DNA of 64,000 nt. It comes from Henriciella algicola. Lineage in GTDB: Bacteria > Pseudomonadota > Alphaproteobacteria > Caulobacterales > Hyphomonadaceae. The stretch lies in the NCBI RefSeq assembly GCF_003576245.1, contig NZ_QWGA01000008.1, forward strand, positions 372,001 through 436,000. The letters run 5' to 3'. Both the position numbers and the translations under genes were made by a program. Below, piece after piece: positions 17,144 to 26,695 of the stretch (position 1 is its first letter; each line of letters starts with the position of its first letter). The notes under the pieces were generated by a model. That model saw only the letters and a list, made by a program, of their open reading frames with translations, ran no database searches and had not been told where the DNA came from.

Positions 17144-17742
17144 TAAAGAAGGGAAGCTTTCAGCTTTGCGAAGGCATCGGCGCGGTGGCTCATGGCGTGT
17201 TTCTTTGCCGGGTCCATTTCGCCGAATGTCTCGGTCTCACCCTTTGCGACGAAGACCGGGTCAAAGCCGAAGCCTTTATCGCCCCGCGGCGGCCAGACCA
17301 CCTCACCCTCGACCGTGCCTTCGAAGACTTCCTCATGCCCGTCGGGCCAGACGACGGCGAGCGTTGAGACAAAGCGCGCCGTTCTGTCCGTCGCGCCGCT
17401 TTCCTTCAGCAGCGTCTCCACCTTTTTCATGGCGATATAGAAATCGCGCGGTTCCCCCGCCCAGAGCGCCGTGTGCACGCCTGGCATGCCGCCAAGCGCG
17501 TCAACTTCGAGGCCGCTATCGTCTGAAAGGGCCGGCGCGCCAGTTGCCTTGCAGGCTGCGCGCGCCTTGATGAGGGCATTGCCTGAAAAGGTCTGTTCGG
17601 TCTCTTCCGGTTCGTCGAGTTCAAGCTCGATAGCCGAAACAACTTCCATGCCGACGGGTTCGAAAAGGTCCTTTAGTTCGCGGACCTTACCCTTGTTATG
17701 CGTCGCCGCGACGAGGCGGCCTTTCTCAAGTTTGCGAGTCAT
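17143..17742 (-). CDS. rdgB: RdgB/HAM1 non-canonical purine NTP pyrophosphatase
   Basis: Hydrolyses dITP, dXTP and ITP to monophosphates, keeping deaminated purines out of DNA. The 199-residue product starting at ATG 17742 has the family features: [14 protein letters not shown] at the start, [25 protein letters not shown] with the catalytic acidic residues, and [11 protein letters not shown] plus SHRADAF at the end. A frame open to 17781 would add 13 residues not found in the family. It overlaps hemW by one base. In many relatives rph precedes it directly; here an accessory block intervenes. Confidence 0.9.
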   Translation of the reverse strand: MTRKLEKGRLVAATHNKGKVRELKDLFEPVGMEVVSAIELELDEPEETEQTFSGNALIKARAACKATGAPALSDDSGLEVDALGGMPGVHTALWAGEPRDFYIAMKKVETLLKESGATDRTARFVSTLAVVWPDGHEEVFEGTVEGEVVWPPRGDKGFGFDPVFVAKGETETFGEMDPAKKHAMSHRADAFAKLKASLL

Positions 17743-17859
17743 GCGTGGATGTGGCTCCGATCTTGCTTTCTGTGTGAACACGATTATCGTTTAACGGTAA
17801 ATTCGCATGTGGCTGCCAGATAATGGTCGTTCAGCGGTATCTGAGGATTTGAAAGAGAT

Positions 17860-18390
17860 ATGACAATCCGCCAGCATAACTCCATGGCTGCGTTTCTTTC
17901 GGGACTGATGCAGGTCGTGATCTGGATCGCGATTCTGAGCGGCATCATCGCATTCATCCTGATCGGCGTCGGACTGATTGGCAGCCTGAATGGCGGCGTC
18001 ATGCGCGTGCCCGGCATGGAGGCCTATGTCGAGGGCGTCGCACCGGGCCAGTTCATTGCCGGCCTTGCCGGGCTCGCCGTTTTCGCGCCGGGCATTATCT
18101 ATGTCTGCATCCAGTTGCGTAGCATCCTCTCAACACTCGCCAATGGCGACCCCTTCGTGCCCGAGAATGGCCCGCGCCTCACGCGTATCGCTCTGGCAAT
18201 CGGCGCGATCGAACTTGCGCGCTATCTGACCGTTATTCTCCTCAACGCTTTTGTCGACCTTGGCAGCGACCAGCCATTGAGGCTCAGCATCAACCTTGCC
18301 GCCTGGGCGGCAGTCATAGCGCTTTTCGTCCTGGCGCAGGTGTTCCGCGAAGGAACACGCCTGCGCGAGGAAGAGAAGATGACGATTTAG
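17860..18390 (+). CDS. DUF2975 four-helix membrane protein
   Basis: The 176-residue product has four predicted membrane helices (about residues 14-41, 62-86, 105-128 and 142-160), the layout of DUF2975, with the conserved GDPFVPENGPRL loop between helices 2 and 3. These genes are almost always followed by a small XRE-type regulator, as here (16 bases downstream). The pair is thought to be a membrane-linked regulatory unit, but its signal is not known. Confidence 0.8.
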   Translation: MTIRQHNSMAAFLSGLMQVVIWIAILSGIIAFILIGVGLIGSLNGGVMRVPGMEAYVEGVAPGQFIAGLAGLAVFAPGIIYVCIQLRSILSTLANGDPFVPENGPRLTRIALAIGAIELARYLTVILLNAFVDLGSDQPLRLSINLAAWAAVIALFVLAQVFREGTRLREEEKMTI

Positions 18391-18406
18391 GAGGGCCTGA
18401 CCCTAT

Positions 18407-18652
18407 ATGGCCATTCGCGTAACCCTTGACCGCGTTCTCCTTGAGCGCCGCATGTCCCTGACAGAGCTTTCTGACCGTGTTGGCGTGACCCTCGCCAATC
18501 TGTCGATCCTGAAGACCGGCAAGGCAAAGGCGGTTCGTTTCTCGACGCTTGAAGCCCTTTGCCGAGAGCTTGGATGCCAGCCCGGCGATATCCTCATCTT
18601 CGACGAGGAAGGCGACGGCGCCGCCGAGGACGAGGATGAAGAGGCGGCGTAG
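18407..18652 (+). CDS. Small XRE/Cro-type DNA-binding protein
   Basis: An 81-residue protein with a single helix-turn-helix (LTELSDRVGVTLANLSILKTG, about residues 18-38) and the phrase CRELGCQPGDIL typical of the YozG-type regulators that partner DUF2975 proteins. The C-terminus is a highly acidic tail (DEEGDGAAEDEDEEAA). Likely a dimeric repressor of its own operon. Confidence 0.82.
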   Translation: MAIRVTLDRVLLERRMSLTELSDRVGVTLANLSILKTGKAKAVRFSTLEALCRELGCQPGDILIFDEEGDGAAEDEDEEAA

Positions 18653-18661
18653 GCTCCGGAC

Positions 18662-18964
18662 ATGGCGCGGTTCGACCTGATCGCGACTTACATGATGGCG
18701 AACCGCAAGACCGGGACGCTTTATACCGGATCGACATCTGACCTGTGGACCCGGATCGGCCAGCACAAATCAGGTAAGGGTTCGGTCTTCACCGCAAAAT
18801 ATGGTTGCGACCGGCTTGTCTGGTGCGAATTCCATCAGGACATCTCAGCAGCTGTGCACCGCTAAAGGCGGCTAAAGGCATGGCCGAGGCAGTTGAAAAT
18901 CAATCTGATTGAAGAGGTCAATCCGGACTGGAAGGACCTTACGATGACCCTTCCGTTCACGTGA
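18662..18964 (+). pseudogene. GIY-YIG endonuclease-domain gene interrupted by an in-frame TAA
   Basis: The frame from ATG 18662 encodes a normal GIY-YIG start (TGTLYTGSTSDLWTRIGQHK, GSVFTAKYGCDRLVWCE) and stops at TAA 18863-18865. The same frame continues without a further stop to TGA 18962-18964 and encodes the rest of the domain (RRLKAWPRQLKINLIEEVNPDWKDL). The family has a Glu after Ala-x-x-Arg at exactly the TAA position, so one G-to-T change (GAA to TAA) explains it. A 9-base direct repeat, GCTAAAGGC (18861-18869 and 18871-18879), covers the site. Either a recent pseudogene or a sequencing error. Confidence 0.8.
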
Positions 18965-19121
18965 TGCTTTCCAGCTTTTGGCTTGCCACGGCTTGTCCGT
19001 GGCACCCAGCTTCTGACCTACCGGCTCGCGCAAATCAGAAGATGGACCCCTCGAACAAGCCGTGGGGAGGCAACCAAATTTGATACGACGCATTGCTTGG
19101 ATCAGCACTATCGGGGACCCC

Positions 19122-19625
19122 ATGATGCAATTTTATAGAGGTGCAGCCGTTCTTCTCACCGCCCTCACCCTCGCTGCATGTGGCGGCGGGGACCGTGAAG
19201 TTGGTGAGTTCAAGAATGACTGGCTCGGCAACGAGATCAAGATTGATCGCCTTCAGGACCCGAAAGTGCAGGGCATTACCTGCCATATCGCCTATTTCGA
19301 CCGCGGCGTCTGGGACCGGATCGGCAAGGGCAACTGGTTCGAGGACCCGTCGAATTCCTCCATTTCCTGCCTGAAGACCGGCCCCGTCACCATCGGCCGG
19401 ATCGATCTCGATCGCTCGGGCGAGGAAGTCTGGGACCGTGGACGCTCGCTCATCTTCAAGCAACTCGCTGTGCGCCGGATCTATGACCCTGAAAGCGACG
19501 CGATGATGTACGTCTCATTCTCACGCAAGCCGGTCGACGGCTCCGCCAAGATGAGCCTCTCCACCGTGCCCCTATGGGACGCCGATGTTACCTGGGAGGG
19601 CCGGGAGAAGCCTGTGGTAGAATAG
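19122..19625 (+). CDS. creA: CreA family protein, predicted lipoprotein
   Basis: The 167-residue protein starts at ATG 19122 with a lipoprotein signal (lipobox LAAC) and continues with CreA features: IKIDRLQDPKVQGITCHIAYFDRG, SNSSISCLKTGPV, LIFKQLAVRRIYDPESD and a STVPLWD end. Two cysteines (in ITC and SC) would form the conserved disulfide. CreA is a periplasmic protein of unknown biochemical role, common in proteobacteria. Preceded by a 157-base gap with no gene. Confidence 0.8.
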   Translation: MMQFYRGAAVLLTALTLAACGGGDREVGEFKNDWLGNEIKIDRLQDPKVQGITCHIAYFDRGVWDRIGKGNWFEDPSNSSISCLKTGPVTIGRIDLDRSGEEVWDRGRSLIFKQLAVRRIYDPESDAMMYVSFSRKPVDGSAKMSLSTVPLWDADVTWEGREKPVVE

Positions 19626-19684
19626 GCAGCTGGTAAGGGCAGGTGCGTATGTATCTCGCCCGGAATTGAAGTTAGCTAGCCCGC

Positions 19685-20122
19685 ATGACCTACCAGACAC
19701 GCTCTGCTGAGGAGCGACGACGCGATATTCAGGCCCATGCCGCGAGCCTTGGCATCGATGACGCCTTCATCGAGACGCTTGTGGAAACCTTTTATGGGCG
19801 CGTGAGAGAGCACGAGCGCCTCGGGCCGATCTTCAATGGTGAGATTGATGACTGGCCGGACCACCTCGCAAAGCTGAAAGACTTCTGGGCGTCGGTGGCG
19901 ATGAATGCGGGGCGCTATTCCGGCAAGCCCGTCCCAGCGCATATGAAGCTCGAGGGCGTCGGGCGCGAGGACTTCGGCGAATGGCTGGGCCTGTTCAAGC
20001 GCACGCTGGAGGAGATCGCGCCGCGGGCCGAGACCGTGGATTACTTCATGGTCCGCGCCGAACGGATCTCGCAAAGTTTGCAATTGGCAATGTTCGGGCT
20101 GGAGAGTCTGGAGCGGCGTTAG
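19685..20122 (+). CDS. Group III truncated haemoglobin
   Basis: The 145-residue product matches the 2-on-2 globins of group III: TFYGRVREHERLGPIF, W..HL..LKDFW, NAGRYSGKPVPAH with the proximal His in AHMKL. These bind O2 or NO at a haem and are linked to low-oxygen physiology; actual role here unknown. It closes the accessory block inserted between the rdgB-hemW and rph genes. Confidence 0.85.
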   Translation: MTYQTRSAEERRRDIQAHAASLGIDDAFIETLVETFYGRVREHERLGPIFNGEIDDWPDHLAKLKDFWASVAMNAGRYSGKPVPAHMKLEGVGREDFGEWLGLFKRTLEEIAPRAETVDYFMVRAERISQSLQLAMFGLESLERR

Positions 20123-20125
20123 AGC

Positions 20126-20248
20126 CCCACCCTATCTTTCCCCTCAAGCGAGGAGGGGACCACGTTTCGCCAAAGGCTGGCGTGGGCAGAGTATCAAAAC
20201 GCTGCGTGTTGCGCCCCCTCCCCGCAAAGTGGGGAGGGTCGGGGCGGG
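20126..20248. repeat. G/C-rich palindromic intergenic element
   Basis: This 135-base region between the convergent globin and rph stops holds several hairpins. The best is CCCTCCCC at 20216-20223 pairing with GGGGAGGG at 20231-20238 around a 7-base loop. A second C/G-rich pair lies near 20140-20158. The element looks like a repetitive palindrome rather than a factor-independent terminator, as no T run follows. Confidence 0.5.
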
Positions 20249-20257
20249 GTCTTGAGC

Positions 20258-20983
20258 CTAGCCGATCGCCTTGCGCTGGTGCTCGAAGAGTTCGGTGCAG
20301 CCCTTTTCGGCGAGTTCCAGAAGACGCTCGACTTCGGGGCGGGTCATCGGGCGCTCTTCGCCAGTGCCCTGGATCTCGATGAAGCCGCCATCGGAGCTCA
20401 TCACGACGTTCATGTCGCCTTCGCCGCCGGAGTCTTCAGGGTAGTCGAGGTCGAGAACGGGGTGGTCCTTGAACAGGCCGACAGAGATGGCCGCCGCCTG
20501 CTTCTGGATCGGGTCGGTCTTGATGACGCCTTCCTCGCGCAGATACTTCATGGCGAGGGCCATGGCGACGAAGCCGCCGGTGATCGACGCAGTACGCGTG
20601 CCGCCGTCGGCTTGTATGACGTCGCAGTCGATGGTGAGCTGGTTTTCGCCAAGCGCGCTCAGATCCACGACAGAGCGCAGCGAGCGACCGATGAGGCGCT
20701 GGATTTCCTGCGTGCGGCCGGACTGCTTGCCCGCGGCGGCTTCACGGCGGCCGCGCGTATGCGTGGCGCGCGGTAGCATGCCGTATTCGCCGGTGACCCA
20801 GCCTTTGCCCTGACCGCGCAGCCATGGCGGGACATTGTCCTGCCAGCTAGCGGTGCAGAGCACATGCGTGTGGCCGAACTTTGCAAGGCATGAGCCTTCG
20901 GCATAGCGGGTCACATTGGTTTCAAGCACGATGTCGCGAAGCTGGTCAGCGGCGCGGCCGGATGGGCGGATAAGGTCAGCCAT
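20258..20983 (-). CDS. rph: RNase PH
   Basis: Phosphorolytic 3'-5' exonuclease that trims tRNA and rRNA 3' ends. The 241-residue product has the family pattern: [11 protein letters not shown] at the start, [64 protein letters not shown] and [11 protein letters not shown] with the phosphate site. Full length. Its ATG overlaps the stop of the MFS gene (TGATG), so it depends at least partly on that gene's transcript. Confidence 0.93.
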   Translation of the reverse strand: MADLIRPSGRAADQLRDIVLETNVTRYAEGSCLAKFGHTHVLCTASWQDNVPPWLRGQGKGWVTGEYGMLPRATHTRGRREAAAGKQSGRTQEIQRLIGRSLRSVVDLSALGENQLTIDCDVIQADGGTRTASITGGFVAMALAMKYLREEGVIKTDPIQKQAAAISVGLFKDHPVLDLDYPEDSGGEGDMNVVMSSDGGFIEIQGTGEERPMTRPEVERLLELAEKGCTELFEHQRKAIG

Positions 20984-22377
20984 CAGAGATCTCCTTCTTT
21001 CACCGGCGGGTGAAGCGACTCCAGATTGGCTTGTCCACCCCTGTTGATGGCTTCGGCGGTTTCCTGCTGCGATGCGCGCGTGATCGGGTACTTCCAGATG
21101 AGCAGCGCGGCGAGGAAGTAGGAGATGACCGGCACCGCGACGAAGACGACCATCAGGCCGGTGACGGTGCCAGCAGAGTTTGCGCCAGACGGGTTAAACC
21201 CGACAAGCACGCCAAGCAGGATGTACGGGATGCCGATGGCGAAGCTCGCGCCAGTCTTATAGGCGCCGGACATCAGCGAATAGAACAGCCCCGACCGGTT
21301 TGCGCCGCCGCGCACCTCTTCAGCCTCGACCAGGTCTGCCATCATGGAGCGCACCAGGATGAAGGGTGAGCCATAGCCAAAGCCTGAAATCATTGCGGCG
21401 ATGAAGAGGAGGACCGGGCCGCCGCCCATCAGCGAGAGCGGGAAGTAGGAGATGTAGGTCAGCGCCGACCAGAGGCAGACATAGCGCATGGCGATGTACT
21501 TCTCGGTCCGCTTGGACAGCCAGACCCAGAAAGGCATGGCGACAAAGCCCGCAATAAAGTGCGCCATCAGGATGAGCGGCGCGAGATTGACGACGCCAAA
21601 GCCCCATTGGGCGGCGAACAGAAAGGTGCCAGCCGTGCCCGCAATAGCGATACCGATGAAGATCTCGGTCGCGAGCAGGCGCCAGAGCGTCTGCTGGCGA
21701 AGTGCCTCCAGAATGGCGCTTGGAGCAAAGCTCGCCTTTGGTTGCGACGGGTCTGGCTTCGGGTCCGGCACCATGAGGCAGGCCGCGCCGACAGTCAGCG
21801 GCAGCGCAATGACGAGGATCCAGCCCATGATCGCGATCTGGTCGCTACGGTCGACATCACCCGTCTGGGCCAGAAGGGTCGGCAGGCCCAGCATCATCAA
21901 CATGGTGGAGATGGTGAAAAGCTCTCGCCACATAAAGAGGCGCGAGCGGTCATCATAGGAGCGCGCAACGGACGGCGCCCACGCCTGGTGGGGCGTCGTG
22001 ATCATCGTCGTGCCGATATAGAAGATGAAGAGGATGATGCCGAGGAAGAGCGGCGAGACCGGCGGTCCAATCGGGTTGTAGAGCAGGTAAACCGCAGGGA
22101 GCAGGATCGGCACGGCTATCAGTAGCCAGTGGCGAATCTTTCCGTGCCGGCTTGGCTTGGTGTCGACCAGCCAGCCCATGACGGGGTCTGAAAACAGGTC
22201 CCAGAAACGCAGGATCATGAAAATGATGCCGACGGTGGCCGTACCAAGGCCCATCTGGTCTGCGTAAAAGGGAGCGATAAATACGGCCATTGGCAGGCCG
22301 ACCGCCCCGAAGGGGATTCCGACCGAACCGTAAGCAATCACTTGTGAGGTAGACAGTTTCGCTGGCACACTGGACAT
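20983..22377 (-). CDS. MFS transporter, GPH/sugar-cation symporter-like
   Basis: A 464-residue, twelve-helix carrier with the glycoside-pentoside-hexuronide (GPH) family style: start [31 protein letters not shown] in loop 2-3 and [19 protein letters not shown] after helix 4. GPH carriers take up sugars or glycosides with Na+ or H+; some alphaproteobacterial relatives carry other solutes. Located upstream of rph in one transcription unit and divergent from hrcA. Confidence 0.75.
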   Translation of the reverse strand: MSSVPAKLSTSQVIAYGSVGIPFGAVGLPMAVFIAPFYADQMGLGTATVGIIFMILRFWDLFSDPVMGWLVDTKPSRHGKIRHWLLIAVPILLPAVYLLYNPIGPPVSPLFLGIILFIFYIGTTMITTPHQAWAPSVARSYDDRSRLFMWRELFTISTMLMMLGLPTLLAQTGDVDRSDQIAIMGWILVIALPLTVGAACLMVPDPKPDPSQPKASFAPSAILEALRQQTLWRLLATEIFIGIAIAGTAGTFLFAAQWGFGVVNLAPLILMAHFIAGFVAMPFWVWLSKRTEKYIAMRYVCLWSALTYISYFPLSLMGGGPVLLFIAAMISGFGYGSPFILVRSMMADLVEAEEVRGGANRSGLFYSLMSGAYKTGASFAIGIPYILLGVLVGFNPSGANSAGTVTGLMVVFVAVPVISYFLAALLIWKYPITRASQQETAEAINRGGQANLESLHPPVKEGDL

Positions 22378-22465
22378 GGATCAGACTGAAACCCATTTGC
22401 AGCGCGCGTCCAAGAGAAAAACAACCGATTAAACTCACGATTGCAAACCCCGGAAATTCGCGCAA

Positions 22466-23542
22466 ATGACCGAGAATTTCAAACCAACCGGCCTGTTACA
22501 GAGCCTCGATGAGCGCTCCCGATCGATCTTTCGGGAGATCGTCGAAACCTATCTGGAAACCGGTGAGCCTGTTGGCTCTCGTACCCTCTCGAAGAGCGGG
22601 ATTGGCCTGTCGCCAGCCTCCATCCGCAATGTCATGTCGGACCTGACAGAGCTTGGGCTTCTGGACAGTCCCCACATCTCTGCTGGCCGCATGCCGACCC
22701 ATATCGGACTACGCCTATTCGTCGATGGTTTCCTCGAAATCGGTGAGCCGGTCGAGAATGATCGCGGCGCCATCGAGGATCGCCTGCGCGCCAGTGGCCG
22801 CGACTTGCAGGGCGTCCTGAAGGAAGCGTCCTCGCTGCTTTCCGGGCTTGCGGGCGGGGCAGGGCTGGTGACCTCTCCGACACGTGAGCGGCCTGTCCGC
22901 CATGTTGAATTCGTGCCGCTGGCGACGGGTGAAGCGCTCTGTATTCTCGTCGACGAGCTGGGCGAAGTGGAGAACCGGCTGGTGCCTGTGCCGAAGGGAC
23001 TGCCGGTCACGACGCTGATCGAGGCCGGAAACTACCTCGCTGCGCGCATGAAAGGGCGCACCCTTCGTGAAGCTGCAGCAGCGATCCGGAGTGAAATCGC
23101 AGAACGACGCGCAGAACTTGATGCCGCGGCGACCTCGCTGGTGGAGAAAGGTCTCGCAGAATGGGGCGGCGAGGTCCCGGGCGAGGAGCGTGCACTGATT
23201 GTGCACGGGCGCGCTAATCTCCTCTCTGATTCGCGCGCGGCCGAGGACATGGAGCAGGTCCGCCAGCTTTTCGATATCCTTGACCGCCAAAAAGGCCTTC
23301 TGGACGTGCTGGACTCGACCCGCGAGGCTGAAGGCGTTCGCCTTTTCATCGGGGCTGAAAACAGGCTTTTTCCGTTATCGGGTTCAAGCCTGATTGTTGC
23401 CCCCTATATGAACGCCTCAAGACAGGTTATCGGCGCACTCGGCGTGATCGGTCCGACCCGGCTTAATTATGCAAGGGTTATCCCGATGGTTGACTATACC
23501 GCGCGTATGGTCAGCCAGATACTCGGCGAGCGTCAGAAGTGA
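22466..23542 (+). CDS. hrcA: Heat-inducible transcription repressor HrcA
   Basis: The 358-residue product has the HrcA winged-helix head ([56 protein letters not shown]) and the GAF-like C-terminal domain ending in [21 protein letters not shown]. HrcA represses chaperonin genes at CIRCE operators. No CIRCE element was seen beside hrcA or dnaK here, so its targets are probably elsewhere (groESL). It is followed by grpE after 19 bases. Confidence 0.93.
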   Translation: MTENFKPTGLLQSLDERSRSIFREIVETYLETGEPVGSRTLSKSGIGLSPASIRNVMSDLTELGLLDSPHISAGRMPTHIGLRLFVDGFLEIGEPVENDRGAIEDRLRASGRDLQGVLKEASSLLSGLAGGAGLVTSPTRERPVRHVEFVPLATGEALCILVDELGEVENRLVPVPKGLPVTTLIEAGNYLAARMKGRTLREAAAAIRSEIAERRAELDAAATSLVEKGLAEWGGEVPGEERALIVHGRANLLSDSRAAEDMEQVRQLFDILDRQKGLLDVLDSTREAEGVRLFIGAENRLFPLSGSSLIVAPYMNASRQVIGALGVIGPTRLNYARVIPMVDYTARMVSQILGERQK

Positions 23543-23561
23543 AGAACAAACGGAAGCGAAC

Positions 23562-24161
23562 ATGACTGAAGATCAGAAGCGTCCACCAGAAGCGGTAGAA
23601 ACTGAAAACCTCGATGCAGGCTCCCCGGAGTCAGAGGTGCTGGAAGAGGCTGCAGAAGCCCAGAACCGTGAACCGGACGCTGAAACCCGAATTGCTGAGC
23701 TGGAAGGCGAGGTCACGGCCCTGAAGGACCAGGTGCTGCGCGCCCATGCGGAAATGGAAAACGTCCGCAAGCGGTCCCAGAAGGAAATCGTCGATGCACG
23801 CACCTATGCGGTCGAAAAGTTCGCAGGCGACCTTCTCAGCGTGTCTGACAATCTTGCGCGCGCGCTGGCGGCCCTGCCGGATGACGAACGCGAAGCGCTG
23901 ACCGAGGCAGGGCAGAACCTGCTGGGCGGTGTGGAGATGACGCAGAAGGAGCTGCACGCAAAGCTCGCCAAACATGGTGTGACTGCGATTGACGCAGAGC
24001 CGGGCGCCACCTTCGACCCGAACAAGCACGAAGCCGTCAGCCAGATCCCGTCGCAACACCCATCCGGTACGATTGCCGAAACCTTCCAGTCAGGTTGGAA
24101 GATCGGGGACCGCACACTGCGTGCAGCAATTGTAGCGGTTAGCTCGGGCCCGGCGAACTAG
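23562..24161 (+). CDS. grpE: Nucleotide exchange factor GrpE
   Basis: Releases ADP from DnaK. The 199-residue protein has an acidic disordered start, a coiled coil (about residues 45-90, AELEGEVTALKDQVLRAHAE), ENVRKRSQKEI and the beta domain GVTAIDAEPGATFDPNKHEAV with a C-terminal SGWKIGDRTLRAA. I start at ATG 23562, 19 bases after the hrcA stop; an earlier in-frame start would lie inside hrcA. Its TAG shares CTAG with the convergent DUF2061 gene. Confidence 0.92.
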   Translation: MTEDQKRPPEAVETENLDAGSPESEVLEEAAEAQNREPDAETRIAELEGEVTALKDQVLRAHAEMENVRKRSQKEIVDARTYAVEKFAGDLLSVSDNLARALAALPDDEREALTEAGQNLLGGVEMTQKELHAKLAKHGVTAIDAEPGATFDPNKHEAVSQIPSQHPSGTIAETFQSGWKIGDRTLRAAIVAVSSGPAN

Positions 24162-24403
24162 GCGTTATAAGGACCGGGTTCGACATTGGAGACCTGGTCC
24201 TTGCTTGCCACCCTGCGCCAGGCATCTTCGTGCAGCATATAAGCGACCGTCTGTACGGCAGGCTCTATAAGGCCAATGCCCAGTGAGATGGCGAGGTTGC
24301 CTGTCAGTGCATAGGCAACGGACACCGCGACTGTCAGGTGCATGACGCTGTAAGTCATCGTTTTCACGACGGCACGGGGCAAACGGGGCAACAAGCTGGA
24401 CAT
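24158..24403 (-). CDS. DUF2061 small membrane protein
   Basis: An 81-residue protein with two predicted helices and the DUF2061 pattern (RAVVKTMTYSVMHL, ALTGN, ISLGIGLIEPAVQTVAYMLHEDAWRR). Function unknown. It is inserted antisense between grpE and dnaK, and its stop overlaps the grpE stop. Confidence 0.78.
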   Translation of the reverse strand: MSSLLPRLPRAVVKTMTYSVMHLTVAVSVAYALTGNLAISLGIGLIEPAVQTVAYMLHEDAWRRVASKDQVSNVEPGPYNA

Positions 24404-24514
24404 GCCAGATGAAATAGGCAGCGCCAGCTAAAGTTCCAGACTATTATTCGTGATGAATGCATAAAGAATTTCAATATCTAGCAGAGGTTGGCTCACTCAA
24501 ATGTGATCCAGCCT

Positions 24515-24542
24515 CTTGAGCCAGCAAAAGGCCTTCCCATAT
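24515..24542 (+). promoter_or_regulatory. Heat-shock (sigma-32/RpoH) promoter of dnaK
   Basis: CTTGAG at 24515-24520 as -35 and CCCATAT at 24536-24542 as -10, 15 bases apart, match the RpoH pattern (CTTGAA, CCCCATNT; alphaproteobacterial CTTG-N17-CYTATNT, with one mismatch). It lies about 130 bases upstream of the dnaK ATG, giving a long leader. No CIRCE inverted repeat is present, so dnaK control seems to be by RpoH and not HrcA. Confidence 0.65.
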
Positions 24543-24672
24543 CGCAGCGGTAGGACGTGTTTGCCAATGATGGCAGGCACACATCTCAACCCGTAGAGCC
24601 GCTGTTTCGGGGTGCTGCCTCGACAGGCCCTGAAAAACGAAATGGCGGCGGCTGAAAGAAGAGAGAGTAGAA

Positions 24673-26583
24673 ATGGGAAAGATTATCGGTATCGACCTCG
24701 GCACCACGAACAGCTGTGTTGCCGTCATGGATGGCAAGGAAGCCAAGGTCATTGAGAATGCAGAAGGCGCACGCACGACCCCGTCCGTGGTTGCTTTCAC
24801 CGAAGGCGGCGAACGCCTCATCGGTATGCCGGCGCGCCGTCAGGCCGTCACCAACCCTGATTTCACCTTCTATGCGATCAAGCGCCTGATCGGCCGTCAA
24901 TTCGACGACCCGACCGCGCAGAAGGACAAGGCGATTTCGCCATTCGAGATCGTCAAGGGCAAGGGCGGCGACGCCTGGGTGAAGGGCCGCGACAAGGAAT
25001 ACGCGCCGCAGGAAATCTCTGCCTTCATCCTGACCAAGATGAAGGAAACCGCTGAGAACTATCTCGGCGAGACGGTGACCCAGGCGGTCATCACGGTTCC
25101 AGCCTACTTCAACGACGCCCAGCGTCAGGCCACCAAAGACGCCGGCAAGATCGCAGGCCTTGAAGTCCTGCGCATCATTAACGAGCCGACGGCTGCAGCG
25201 CTCGCTTACGGTCTCGACAAGGAAGAGAACAAGACGATTGCCGTCTATGACCTTGGCGGTGGTACGTTCGACGTGTCGCTCCTCGAGATTGGCGACGGTG
25301 TCTTCGAAGTGCTGTCGACCAATGGTGACACCTTCCTCGGCGGTGAAGACTTCGACCTTCGTATCGTCGATTTCCTCGTCAGCGAGTTCAAGAAGGATCA
25401 GGGCATTGACCTCTCCAAGGACAAGCTCGCCCTTCAGCGTCTGAAAGAAGAAGCCGAGAAGGCGAAGAAGGAACTGTCGTCTGCATCGCAGTACGAAGTG
25501 AACCTGCCATTCATCACGGCCGACCAGTCCGGTCCAAAGCACCTCAACATCAAGCTGAGCCGTGCAAAATATGAGGGCCTCGTCGAGGACCTCGTGAAGC
25601 GCACGATCGAGCCTTGTAAGAAGGCGCTGGCCGATGCTGGCAAGTCGACCTCCGACATCGACGAAGTCGTGCTCGTTGGCGGTATGACCCGGATGCCAGC
25701 CGTGCAGGCTGCCGTGAAGGACTTCTTCGGCAAGGAGCCACATAAGGGTGTGAACCCTGACGAGGTTGTTGCCATCGGTGCAGCCATTCAGGGCGGCGTC
25801 CTTCAGGGCGACGTGAAGGATGTTGTCCTTCTCGACGTGACCCCGCTGTCGCTTGGTATCGAAACTCTGGGCGGTGTCTTCACGCGCCTGATCGACCGCA
25901 ACACCACGATCCCGACCAAGAAGTCGCAAACCTTCTCGACCGCTGAAGACAATCAGCCGGCCGTGACGATCCGCGTCTTCCAGGGTGAGCGTGAGATGGC
26001 TGCCGACAACAAGATCCTTGGCCAGTTCAACCTCGAAGGCCTGCCAGCTGCCCCGCGCGGCGTCCCGCAGATCGAGGTGACGTTCGACATCGACGCCAAC
26101 GGCATCGTGAACGTGTCCGCCAAGGACAAGGCGACCAACAAAGAGCAGAAGATCACCATTCAGGCGAATGGCGGCCTTTCCGACGACGAAATCAACTCGA
26201 TGATGAAGGACGCAGAGTCCAACGCCGAGGCTGACAAGAAGCGCCGCGAACTGGTCGAAGCCAAGAACGGCGCCGAAGCTCTGGTCCACCAGACCGAGAA
26301 GCAACTCGCTGAGCATGGCGACAAGGTCGGCACCGAGGTGAAGGCTGAAATCGAGAAAGCCTCTGAGGAGCTGAAGAAGGCTGCCGAAGGCGAGAACCTC
26401 GAAGACATCCAGGCCAAGCACCAGGCGCTGATGACCGCTGCCATGAAGCTGGGCGAGGCAATCTATGCCAGCCAGCAGGAAGAAGCGGCTGAAAGCGATG
26501 CAAAAGCTGATGCAGCTTCGAGCGACGATGACGTCGTCGATGCTGACTTCGAAGAGGTGGACGACGACCGCAAGTCGGCCTAA
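24673..26583 (+). CDS. dnaK: Molecular chaperone DnaK (Hsp70)
   Basis: The 636-residue protein is a normal Dna[75 protein letters not shown] and the substrate-binding domain with [13 protein letters not shown], then a helical lid and an acidic tail ending [11 protein letters not shown]. Preceded by a heat-shock promoter and followed by a strong terminator, so it is transcribed alone. dnaJ, usually next to it, is not in the window. Confidence 0.96.
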   Translation: MGKIIGIDLGTTNSCVAVMDGKEAKVIENAEGARTTPSVVAFTEGGERLIGMPARRQAVTNPDFTFYAIKRLIGRQFDDPTAQKDKAISPFEIVKGKGGDAWVKGRDKEYAPQEISAFILTKMKETAENYLGETVTQAVITVPAYFNDAQRQATKDAGKIAGLEVLRIINEPTAAALAYGLDKEENKTIAVYDLGGGTFDVSLLEIGDGVFEVLSTNGDTFLGGEDFDLRIVDFLVSEFKKDQGIDLSKDKLALQRLKEEAEKAKKELSSASQYEVNLPFITADQSGPKHLNIKLSRAKYEGLVEDLVKRTIEPCKKALADAGKSTSDIDEVVLVGGMTRMPAVQAAVKDFFGKEPHKGVNPDEVVAIGAAIQGGVLQGDVKDVVLLDVTPLSLGIETLGGVFTRLIDRNTTIPTKKSQTFSTAEDNQPAVTIRVFQGEREMAADNKILGQFNLEGLPAAPRGVPQIEVTFDIDANGIVNVSAKDKATNKEQKITIQANGGLSDDEINSMMKDAESNAEADKKRRELVEAKNGAEALVHQTEKQLAEHGDKVGTEVKAEIEKASEELKKAAEGENLEDIQAKHQALMTAAMKLGEAIYASQQEEAAESDAKADAASSDDDVVDADFEEVDDDRKSA

Positions 26584-26607
26584 ACCCACCCTCATCTGAC
26601 ACTGAAG

Positions 26608-26636
26608 CGCCCCGCAAAACACTTGCGGGGCGTTTT
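26608..26636 (+). terminator. Rho-independent terminator of dnaK
   Basis: A perfect 10-bp stem, CGCCCCGCAA at 26608-26617 with TTGCGGGGCG at 26623-26632, a 5-base loop and a TTTT run, 25 bases past the dnaK stop. Confidence 0.9.
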
Positions 26637-26695
26637 GCTATCACAAGACAGGGCGGCACTGCCGAGGCGTATCGTCCCGAGAATGGGAAGCAGCA

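Noticed and set aside
22378-22465. CIRCE operator in front of hrcA
   Set aside because: No TTAGCACTC-N9-GAGTGCTAA-like repeat is present in this gap or before dnaK.
24586-26622. 678-codon open frame on the minus strand opposite dnaK
   Set aside because: It mirrors dnaK codon bias (third-position G/C leaves the antisense frame open). The product has no recognisable domain, while dnaK matches its family throughout.
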